From Symbiodinium natans (taxonomy: Eukaryota; Sar; Dinophyceae; Suessiales; Symbiodiniaceae), in NCBI GenBank assembly GCA_905221605.1, contig CAJNDS010002190.1, positions 1,982,288 to 2,046,287 on the forward strand: DNA of 64,000 bases, read 5' to 3'. The notes below the pieces were generated by a model. That model had not been told where the DNA came from, ran no database searches, and worked only from the letters and a program-made list of their open reading frames with translations. Positions 9,304 to 18,600 of the stretch are shown piece by piece. The stretch's first letter is position 1. Each line of letters starts with the position of its first letter. The position numbers were made by a program, and so were the translations under genes.

Positions 9304-11174
9304 ATGAGTGACATGAGCCAGGAGGCTGGCTGGCGGCAGTTCAAGTTTGCAAGTTTGACATCTCAACAGGCTGCATCATAGGTGACGAGACTTCCAACTT
9401 TGGTTCTCTCCCCTAAACCCTAAACCCTAAACCCTAAACCCTAAACCCTAAACCCTAAACCCTAAACCCTAAACCCTAAACCCTAAACCCTAAACCCTAA
9501 ACCCTAAACCCTAAACCCTAAACCTAAACCCTAAACCCTAAACCCTAAACCCTAAACCCTAAACCCTAAACCCTAAACCCTAAACCCTAAACCCTAAACC
9601 CTAAACCCTAAACCCTAAACCCTAAACCTAAACCCTAAACCCTGGCCGCGAGCCAGGAGGATGGCATGTGGGAGCTTCAAGAAAAGAACACTTTCGTGCA
9701 CATGAAGTTCATGGCCGACAGGCCAGTGTTTCATATGCATCGGCATGTTTAGCCGAGATTCTGCTTCTTGGGCAGTCTTCCTCTATCGGGCTAAGTATGC
9801 TGAGTGACCGCATGTGACCGCCTTGTACCAAGCTTGCAGACCCAAAGGGCCCTTTAATTTATACCCCTCACTTAAGGAATCTACGATCCCTTCAGCATGT
9901 GAGGGATGTTCCTTAGCTACGGGGTATAACGGGGTTTCTGGGGACTTATGAAGAAGCGACGGAACGATTGAACGAAGTGGCCCTACAAGGACTCCGAGCC
10001 TTGCTCGAAGTCAAAGTGCTCCCGCTGTGTTTCTTGGCGGGCTTAAGTGGCCTTTGTACAGGATGCAGCTGCTCGATGTGCCCTCAAGCCAAGGAGCACC
10101 CTGCCTCTGAGAGCTTCTGAGTCTCAGCGCTTGACGGTCGTTCCCCCTTGGTCCGTTGAGCCGCCAGCCGGAGATCAGTGTCTGCAGCAGCATGCAGCAG
10201 CCAGGTCTGCGAGGGTTACGTGGCCAAAGAAGCAGACGAGGACCGGGCCTGGGAATTCGGTCTTTTTGGATGAGGGTGCACTTGGCCGAAAATGCCATCA
10301 CCAGCAGGATGCAATTGCTTGCGTTGAATTTGGCAGCTTCTGCGGCATTGTAGTCTTAAGGATCTGTTGGTCACGGAAGCTATATCTCTGTAGCAGACTA
10401 CTCTACAAAACTCTTGTATTCTTGCGGGCTGTCTACTGGAACAGCATGGAACAGCGCGGGCTGCCGTTGGGAGGAGACGCAAGAACTCAAGGGGAAGATG
10501 TTGCGCTTGGAGGCCGAGAAGAGCAGATTGCGGCAGATGAACGCGACCTTGGGTGGCTTGCTGGAGCTGCTGCGGCAGGAGCTCAGGTTCCGCGAGTCGG
10601 AGTTGGCAGTGACGGAGAGGGAGTTCAAAAACCACATCCAGAGTGTCGGCTCCATGAGCACCGCCCTGCGACTGAAAGAGGAGGAGACGTACGAACTCAA
10701 GGGGAAGGTGTTGCGCTTGGAGGCCGAGAAGAGCTCGTGGCAGCAAGAGAACGCGACCTTGGGTGGCTTGCTGGAGCTGCTGCAGAGCGACGCTTCGCAG
10801 CCCAAGGAACCGCAATATGCAGAGTGCCCTGCCGCTTGGCTGTGCTAGTGACTCTTCTAGGCCCAAGAGCCTTTTAGACCCCTTAAATACAAGGAATACA
10901 CCTTAAATCATGTTAAGGATCCATCTGCTATTCCTTACTAAAGGGGTATTGGGCTCGTTGGCTAGCTCTTGTCGAGGATTCCTTTGGGTTGCCCCGTCGT
11001 CCAAGCGAAGAGCTCCCAAGTCAGGTTTGCCTCACGAACGAGGCCAATTGCGCACTGGTCCCTTGCGGCCACTGCATGTGTGAGAGCTGTTGCGAGAAGC
11101 TCATTCGACATGGGCACATGTCTTGTCCGACCTGCCGACGGCATTTTCGCTGCAACTTAAGATTGTACAGGTGA
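9304..11174 (+). CDS. Multi-exon coiled-coil RING-finger protein
   Basis: Proposed exons are ~9304-9370 (MSDMSQEAGWRQFKF), ~9655-9740 (MWELQEKNTFVHMKFMADRP), ~9947-10013 (EEATERLNEVALQGLRALLE), ~10207-10265 (CEGYVAKEADEDRAWEFGL), ~10471-10800 and ~10985-11174 (stop TGA at 11172). The fourth to fifth segments give a Glu/Leu/Arg-rich coiled coil with a 70-residue tandem duplication (LKGKMLRLEAEKSR / LKGKVLRLEAEKSS). The last exon is a C-terminal RING-HC domain: VCLTNEANCALVPCGHCMC ... CPTCRRHF. Zn ligands are Cys, (Asn in place of the second Cys), Cys, His, Cys, Cys, Cys, Cys. RING proteins of this C-terminal type act as E3 ubiquitin ligases. Introns hold a telomeric array (9413-9645) and ME-B elements. 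The start and the first three exons are uncertain; the RING and coiled-coil exons are firm. Confidence 0.65.
9413..9645 (+). repeat. Interstitial telomeric array (CCCTAAA)n, longest perfect run
   Basis: About 33 almost uninterrupted CCCTAAA units with two CCTAAA slips. It lies between two exon-like segments of the RING gene, so it probably makes up most of an intron. The position is internal, not a chromosome end. Confidence 0.95.
9757..9960 (+). repeat. Dispersed ~200-bp block shared with 35806-36020
   Basis: The blocks share GATTCTGCTT-TTGGGCAG, GGGCTAAGTATGCTGAG, GACCGCCTT, CCAAGCTTG-AGACCCAAAGG, an ME-B element in the same place, and GGGGACTTATGAAGAAGCG. Similarity continues on both sides of the ME-B element, so more than the element was copied. 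The other copy is inside the third NMT gene. Confidence 0.8.
9839..9937. mobile_element. ME-B palindromic element (family description)
   Basis: The family consensus has left end GACCCAAAGAGCCCAATACC, then CCTTAATTAAGGAATATTCC, a GGATCC centre, GATTTAAGGTATATTCC, and right end GGGGTATTGGGCTCTTTGGG. This copy is diverged at the left (CCCAAAGGGCCC) and right ends. About 20 copies are present in the window, 95-180 bp long, none coding. Several have their right end at or within a few bases of an exon start. Confidence 0.8.
10471..10800 (+). repeat. 210-bp tandem duplication in coding sequence
   Basis: 10471-10575 and 10681-10785 are nearly identical (GAACTCAAGGGGAAG-TGTTG, GCGACCTTGGGTGGCTTGCT). 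The offset of exactly 210 bp keeps frame. It duplicates a coiled-coil segment of the RING protein and looks recent, because synonymous sites also match. Confidence 0.9.
10860..10960. mobile_element. ME-B element in the last intron of the RING gene
   Basis: GGCCCAAGAGCCTTTTAGACCCCTTAAATAC at the left and TAAAGGGGTATTGGGCTCGT at the right, with AGGATCC in the centre (left end quoted loosely). It fills most of the intron between the coiled-coil and RING exons. Confidence 0.8.
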
Positions 11175-11479
11175 GACAGTTGCGGAGTAGATGCGCATGA
11201 TTCATGCGCGGGTTTCACCGAAGCTGCCGATCATCAGATTTGGAGCGCAAGACTTTTGGCAAGCTCCTGCGGCCAGCGCAAATCTGTGTTTTGTCAGCGG
11301 GAAGTGGAACCTCTGAAGAGCAGAGCGCTTCAAGTTGAACCGGCCGAGACTTGACGTTTCGGACGCATCGTGTCGCGCCCTGTTCCTGCAACTCTGGGCT
11401 CCTCTATGCTCGTCTTTACAGTGGTAGCGCAACTCACAACATGGCCAGCTGCTCGACCCCAGGCTATGATACTCATAAC

Positions 11480-11575
11480 CCTAATTCTCACTGTACTTAT
11501 AAGCCCCCTAAGTCCCCGAAGTGGGTTAAAAGTAGACATAGCTGTGGTTAGAAGTACCCATGAACCTCCAAGTGC
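11480..11575. mobile_element. ME-A element, partial
   Basis: Keeps the interior CTGTACTTATAAGCCCCCTA and the right end CCATGAACCTCCAAGTG. The left terminal repeat is not visible. Confidence 0.6.
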
Positions 11576-11638
11576 TGCAGCCAGTCCCGGCATGTCCGGA
11601 CGACGTGGTGCCTGCCTCGGTGTTCAGCTGACGTACCC

Positions 11639-11762
11639 AGACCCCTGGGAGGATCCAAAAAGTAGAGCCCCATAAACAGTACCCTATACTACTATATCTA
11701 CAATTGGGTCATTTTTAGGAACCCTTAAGGGGATCTACTTTTTGGATCCTCCCGGGGCTCGA
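11639..11762. mobile_element. ME-D palindromic element (family description)
   Basis: Terminal repeats CCCCTGGGAGGATCCAAAAA and TTTTTGGATCCTCCCGGGG. The interior is ACCCTATACTACTAT and GGAACCCTTAAGGGGATCT. Four copies are seen in the window. Confidence 0.88.
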
Positions 11763-11857
11763 GGTGAAGGGTGTGATAGCAGTAGTGAGCCCATCAGGCG
11801 CTCATGATTGCACGGCTTCCTGTGGACACTAAGGACCTCTGGAAGCCCGGCATGAGA

Positions 11858-11958
11858 TTTTGGGGATTTCCCAAACTAAGGGGGTACCCCTTGTATACCT
11901 CAGATAGAATTGAATCCCCTTAAAGGGACCCACAAAAAGGGTACCACGGGTCTTGTTG
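11858..11958. mobile_element. ME-E palindromic element (family description)
   Basis: Left arm TTTCCCAAACTAAGGGGGTA and right arm AAAGGGTACCACGGG around ATAGAATTGAATCCCCTTAA. Other copies are at 40910-41030, 47918-48022 and 58075-58190, where the arm reads TTTCCGAAA-TAGGGGTACCCC. Confidence 0.7.
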
Positions 11959-12116
11959 CTGTGCTTTTGTTCAATTCAGGCAGCATGTTGAGATCTGTTG
12001 CAGCTGCCCATTTTTTTGCGCCAATGACTTCCTATTCTTGATGACCGCATTGTTTATGGAGAAGCGTCGGTCGGCATCATGCCACTTCCGCAATGACGAA
12101 GGAAGAGCAGGCTAAT

Positions 12117-12222
12117 TTGGGATGTTCCCCCCTATACTAACAGTTTTGAATAGGGACTGTAGTAGGGGGGGTACTATAATCCCTATGAAGGACTGCTAGC
12201 ATAAGGGGGAACGTCCCAAGTG
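12117..12222. mobile_element. ME-C palindromic element (family description)
   Basis: Left end TTGGGATGTTCCCCCCTATA, then CTAACAG; right end GGACTGCTAGCATAAGG and GGGGAACGTCCCAAG. The middle is GGGGGGGTACTATAATCCCT. Eight copies or partial copies are seen (12.1, 14.9, 29.9, 34.3, 42.1, 53.5, 55.3, 57.8 kb). Confidence 0.9.
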
Positions 12223-12469
12223 CCATGATTACCAGGACCGAAAAATCAGCCGCAGGATGCCCCCAACCGGCACATGCGACTTGCCAAGCCGATGCTTTTG
12301 GTTCCAGGTGGCTTTTGCATGAAGAAGGGCTGTTGACATGCAAGGGACATGTCATGACATCCTGCTTGCAGCAACCTTTCGTTCAAGAACGCCCAGACGC
12401 AACAGTTTGACAGGGCGACTGGATAAAACATTCCATGGCAGTCACGGTGTCGAAATATTCCAAGAATCC

Positions 12470-12585
12470 TGCTAGGATCCAAAAAAAGGTACCTCCCTTA
12501 AGAGTGCCTAAGAATGACCCAACCAGTAGTGTAGGGTACCCTTCTGGGGGTTCTAATTTTTGGATCCTCCTAGGGGCTGGGTGTA
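12470..12585. mobile_element. ME-D palindromic element
   Basis: CCTGCTAGGATCCAAAAAAA at the left and ATTTTTGGATCCTCCTAGGG at the right. It ends about 40 bp before the first NMT start codon, so it could affect transcript processing there. Confidence 0.85.
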
Positions 12586-12609
12586 GAGGCCATCGGCCCT
12601 CAGTTGCCT

Positions 12610-12612
12610 CAG
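12610..12612 (+). promoter_or_regulatory. Candidate trans-splice acceptor before NMT copy 1
   Basis: Dinoflagellate mRNAs receive a spliced leader at an AG near the start. Pyrimidine-rich GTTGCCTCAG lies 14 bases before the ATG at 12626. This is inference only. Confidence 0.3.
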
Positions 12613-12625
12613 TCGTCTCCTGGCC

Positions 12626-15600
12626 ATGGCTGACGAGGAAAAATGCTCGAGCAAGGATTCGAGTGCCCAGGGGTTTAGGGGTTTAGGGTTAGGGGTTTCG
12701 GGTTTAGGGTTTAGGGTTTACGGTGTAAGGCTTTAGGTTTAGGGAGAAAGGGTTTAGGGTTTAGGAAAATCAGGGACCCCGAAAGTAGAGTCCCCCAGAT
12801 AGTAGGATTCCCTTGAAATCAGGACCGCACTCAGATACCCCTGGTTTCGGAAACTCCCATATGAGGGTGTGTGACGACCGGAAAGACTGGCCGGGGCTTA
12901 GTCAGCGGGACCTTCATCTGGGAGTTGCTTAGGGAACCGAGTCTTCGTGGACGCACATCGAGTGTGCAGATCGGTCATCAAGGTTTAGGGTTTAGGGTTT
13001 AGGGTTTAGCTGTGTGAACGTTGCACGACTTGTTGTTAATGCTTCGTCATGATTGCTAATGGCTTGTAGTAAAGGTGAACTACTAGTAATGTCATGAGGT
13101 CGCACATATGACTATTCATTGTTCTTATTTACTACTTACTACTGGTTATTTGTAACTATGTGGGGAAGCCTGCTTGGGAGCCCTTTTGACTTAGCAAGTC
13201 TCTAGGAGGCACTAAGTACTTAGAGTTTCATGGTGCTTAGTAACGCAACCAAAACTGTACTTATAACCCAATTATGACCATGTTAGGGCACTTGAGGGGC
13301 TTAGAAGTGGGTTGTAAGTACAATTATATTTGGGTTACTAAATACCATGAAAACCCTAAACCCTAAACCCTAAACCCTAAGCCCTAAACCCTAAACCCTA
13401 AACCCGAAATGGTTAGTAAGTACCATGTGCATGGGACCAGGAGGAGCCGCGAGTTGACGAAGAAGCGGAAGCGGAGGGCGACGAAGGCAATCACGAGGCG
13501 AGCCGCTGTGGAAATGAACCTTGCCAGGTGGGTTTCTTGTGGGTTTCGGGGTTTAGGGGTTTAGGGGTTTAGGGTGCAATGAGCCCGGTTGCAGGAAAAC
13601 AGGGGTTTAGGGTTTAGGAGCTCAGTTCTGGGTTCAAAGCGCCAGCCCAAGAAGTAGTCGGGCCTCTGCTCTGCAGAGGAAGACCCAAAGAGCCCAATAC
13701 CCCTTAATTAAGGAATATTCCTTAAATCATATTCAGGATCCCTTTATGATTTAGGGTATATTCTTTAGTTAAGGAGTATTGGGCTCTTTGGGTCGAGAGC
13801 TCGGATGTGTTGTGTTTTTCGGATGGTCAGTCGGCAAAGTTGTTGGCGTCGTGCTTGGTTGGGGAGATGCTGCTGCATGGGACACATGGCTTCTGACATG
13901 TGCCTGCATGTGCACGTGCGTGCGGGGGGAGCAGTATTAAGCAGGGGGAGAACGATACGATGTAGAGCTGCAAGGAATGTCAAGCATGTACTATAGCTTG
14001 ACAGGATAGTAGCCACTCAAGCTGTTCTTTGTCGATTCTGCTCTAGTCTCTTCAGTTCTTTTCACACTCTATTCTCTTCCTATTGGGTTCTATTTCGTTC
14101 TAGCCTTTTCCACTCTACTTCTATTCTAGTCAATATTCTATGGCATTACATGTTGGCGACCATGCATCAGGGCTTGCCAAAACATTCTTAAAACCACCCA
14201 AGAATAGTTGCGGTTCAGGGTATAGCGTTCAGCGTTTAGGGTTAAAACCTCAGTCAAGAGGATTTGAGACATCCTGACCTGGCCCGGCCCCAAGCACAGT
14301 TGCAAAAAAGAGGGTTTAGGGTTCAGGGTTTAGGGTTCAGGGTTTAGGGTTTAGGGTTTAGGGCTGTGCGATACTTCTTACCATCACAGCTTGCTGATAC
14401 GCCGACGCTTTCGAGGGAGCCGTTGAACAAACGAAGCCAACAAGCAAGGCTGCCGACGGCAAGAAGAAGAAGCCGCTCAGCTTGTGTTTTCTTTTGGTGT
14501 TCGCCAACCACACGTACTTGGAGGTTCATGGTGCTTCAAAATACCAGTGACAGCTGTGCACTCAAAGGGGCATAGAAGTGGGTGATAAGGACAGTTCTGG
14601 GTGGGTGATAAGTGCCACGAACCTCCAAGCACAGCAGAAGGCTTCGCTGGTCGCAGTTGCTCTCAACGCAGTCTTTCAGGGCATCCTGGGCGGCTGCGGT
14701 GGCTCATGAAAGGTTTAGGGTTTAGGGTTTAGGGTTTAGGGTTTAGGGTTTAGGGTTTAGGGTTTAGGGTTTAGGGTTTAAACCCAAAGCCGGGAGGTTT
14801 GCCATGGTTTGCACATTGCAGTCATGGCATGAGCAGCATCCACATCTTGTGGGATGCGCTTATCCTCACAAGTCCTTGATCGGGATTATAGTAGGGGGGT
14901 ACTCTAGTCCCTATGTAGGACTGCCAGGTATACGGGGGTACATCCCAAAAACATCCACATGCCAAGGAAGAAGGGCGGAAAAAAAGACGGCTATCCAAGC
15001 ACGGACGCAAACGATGGCGAGCAGAAGTCGGAGGAAGCTGAAACTTGGAAGCCTGCTTTTTTTTGGGTGAGAGTGGTGCGGTCCAGGGATCGTTGGTCTT
15101 GCGTGCAGGTCAGCTAACGGCAGCGGCGTGTTTGAATAAAGGCCTCGACACCAGAACGATGTCCATCACCTCCTCTGTCCATCACCCCCTCTGACCTGGT
15201 CTATAATTAACAGCCCGAAGCAAGGAAGATCCCCAGATGCAGCTCCAGCAGATGCTGAAAAAGCGGGGGCCCTGTGAGGCCGAGCGTGCCTTTTCTGTGC
15301 CGTTCTTAGCAGCTAGAGCCCGAAGGGTCCATGTGCCATAGAGTATATACTGTGGCCCTAAAGCTGCTGTTTCGCAACAACGCCCTTGGAGGAGTCTCGT
15401 CGGCACACGGCGCGCGAGCACGCTTTCTGGGACACCCAGCCCGTTCCGTCCATGAGCGCCGAGTGCTCCGCAAGCATTCACGCGATTGCGCAGTTGTGAC
15501 ATCGCGGGGGGACCACTGCTGTACAGGCTCCGAGCCTTTTCAGCTTCGGATAGTTGATAGGTCGATGGGGATTCGTAGCTGCATAAAGAAGAGGGAGAAC

Positions 15601-18600
15601 CCAAAGAGCCCAATACCCCTTAATTAAGCAATACTCTTGAAGCCACAACAAGGATCACTGTACAATTTAAGGTGTATTCGTTAATTAAGGGGTATGGGGC
15701 TCTCAGGGCCACAAGACAACCCTGTGAGGTACGACCAAGATACGGGACCTCTGGATGTCGTGAAAACCCCAGATGATGTTCGTGCAGCCGCTGGGGTGTG
15801 CAAAGCAACAGCATTCCCGTGCAGGGAATGGAAGTTTTGGGGGCTTCATGAGTGCTAAAGGCAATTTCGGATGAACACCATGCGGTTCTGAAGTTGCACG
15901 GGGGTTCGCAGGGCTCCAGCACAATTGTATACTGCAGCCTGCTGACATAAGGATCCATACCCGCTGCCCGCCCAGTTTGAATGGTGCACGTGCGCCATGT
16001 CCGCAGTTACATGTTGCAACCCCGTGGGATGCAGGTTTGCACATAGTCTTTGGTGTGGCTTTTTAGTTGGCCACTGCAGTGCTGGGAATGACTGAGATGA
16101 TGCTGAAGCTTATAACATGGTCGTGTTTGGTCCATCATGGCATTTTTTCTCCGCCTGTCCCTGCGAAGAAGCCTTCGATCTGGAGTCTCGAAGTGACAGG
16201 CGACGTGGATTCGGAGACTGAGATCCTGGAGGTGTATACGCTCCTGACGGAGAATTACGTTGAAGATGATGTGCCTGTGATGATTTCAGGGGCTTCTGGC
16301 CTTCTGGTATTGGCCGGTTGTTTCGGACTCAGCGTCTCGCAGCTTCTCAGGACAGCATGTTCCGCTTTGACTACTCCACGGATTTTTTGCGATGGGCGCT
16401 CAAACCACCAGAGTACTTGAGGACTGTCACATGGCGATGTTGTAGGCGAAGGCATGCAATCTGCCGCTGGTTCCTTCTTATGTCGCAGCTGGGGCATCCT
16501 TTCCTGCAGCAGGAGCTGGCATTTGGGCGTTCGTGTCAAAGGCGGTGGCAAGTGACTTTGCTCATGTGGACCTCCAAGCGCAAGAGCTCTTTGCATGATC
16601 CCCCCGCCCCCCCCCCCTCCCCGGCAAAGTTGTCAAGGCTTGTGGGCTTCATCACAGGGATCCCCGCCAACATCCAGGACAGCGGGGCTTTCACAGGGGC
16701 TTTCGCAAGCACTGCCGGGTGATCGTAGGGCGATCCAGTACACCCAGAGAGCCTAATACCCCTTCTTTTAAGGAATATACCTTAAATTATTGAGGGATCC
16801 TGAATATGATTTAGGGAATTCCTGAATCAATGTGTGTTGGGCTCTTTGGCACCCAAGTGTGCACCTCCGTAGTGGTAAGCTGACAGCATGCTCTTGCATG
16901 CCGCGTCCTTGCTTCCCCGGACTGAAGTTGAGGCATGTCCCCTAAACATCCCTAAACCCCAAACCCCAAACCCCAAGCCCTAAACCCTAAACCCTAAACC
17001 CTAAACAGTCCTTTGGGATGCAGCGGCAGAGAGAGAGAGAGAGAGAGAGAGTCTTCAGCTTGGGGAGGTCTTCGATAAAGTGGTCCAGATGGCGGAAATC
17101 AACTTCCTCTGCGTGCACAAGAAGCTGCGGTCCAAGAGGCTGGCGCCGGTCCTCATCAAGGCCAGAGTTGCCTTCCACGTTTCGGGCTTGGGGTTTGGGG
17201 TGCAGGGTTTGGGGTTTAGGGTTTAGGGTTTAGGGTTTGGGGTTGAGGGTGAGGGAGTTTCATGTGCGGCTTGGTGGTCCCAGCTGATGCGCTGAGTCCG
17301 GGTTCATATGAGCAAGAGTATCATGATGTAGGCGTGGGGTTTCGAACCCCTCTGGTTGCTGAAGCAGAAGTCACCGATGGCAGTTCTCAGGCATGTAGCT
17401 TGCCCTGCACAAGCCGCGCGTGAGGCCGTGCAAACCTTCTGCCACAAAAGGGACAGAACATCGGTAGAGCTACCATCCTCAACCAGCCTTTGGCTTGTGT
17501 CAGTTCAGCCCGCAGATTCACCAGTTGCAGGAGATTACTCGCCGCGTGAATCGGGAGAACATCTGGCAAGCCGTTTACACAGCAGGTGTGGTCTTGCCCA
17601 GACCAGTCAGCGAGTGCCGACCTTTCGATCGCAGGAAGAATCCAGAGATCTTTATTTGGTCCTCGGTAGCGGGAGCTTTCTCAGTGAAAAACCTCCGTCT
17701 TACCCTAGACCCCTAAGCCCTACACCCTCTAAACCTTCTTCGGATTCAGCTCCTTGCATAGTTGTCGTGCTTATGTGCTTGAGTCATCTCTGGCCAAGGA
17801 TATCACCACCGCTCCCTTAACCCGAAGAAGCTCATTGAAGTGGGCTTTTCACACCTCGGTGCTCGAATGACGATGGCCCGCACCATCAAGCTGTACAAGG
17901 CACGTGGTGTTGAGGGTCGAGGGTTTAGGGGTTGGCCGCCCCGAGGCCCAAAGACCCCAATACCACTTAATTACGGAATTGTCCTCAGATCTTTTTAGAG
18001 GATCCCTTCATAATTTAGGGCATATTCCTAAATTATTGATTATTGGGCTCTCTGGGGAACGCTTAATACCTTCGTTCATATAGGGGGTTTCCGAAGGGGA
18101 TACAACCTATTTTTGGGAAGTAACCCAATATAGGGATCCTTCATGTGATTTAAGGTATATGCCTTAACTAAGGGGGGTTGGGCTGGACCCTCTGGGCAGG
18201 TGCCGGAAAGCCCGCAGCTCTCCGGCATGCGGGAGATGAAGAAGGAGGACGTGCCGCGCGTGCATGGTCTGGTCTCCAACTACCTGAAGAGCTTGAGCCG
18301 CAACCCCCTACTTGGAGGATGGTATTTATGACCCAGTAAAATAACTGTACTTATAACCCACTCAAGAGCTCCTTCAGTGCCCTAACATGGTTATAATTCA
18401 GCCGCAGCTCCTGGTTGAGAGAGGGAGAGGGCGTGGCACACAGGCTTATAAGAGCACCCGAAACCCTACGACTCCGACATGCTGTTGTGAGATGAACAGT
18501 TCGACATCTCAGCACTGGCTCACCTGCAAGTGCCACGAACATACTCAACTTCCACGATTACTTTCAGTTGTCTCCACTGATTGGGATGCGGTCTTGAGGC

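Larger units (their letters stand above)
11175..12600. other. Spacer between RING gene and first NMT gene
   Basis: No gene is supported. The spacer consists largely of elements: half an ME-A (11480-11575), ME-D (11639-11762), ME-E (11858-11958), ME-C (12117-12222) and ME-D (12470-12585). Open frames on both strands here are short and overlap these elements. Confidence 0.6.

Noticed and set aside
9413-9645. Chromosome end
   Set aside because: Unique coding DNA lies on both sides, and dozens of similar arrays in both orientations follow; it is interstitial.
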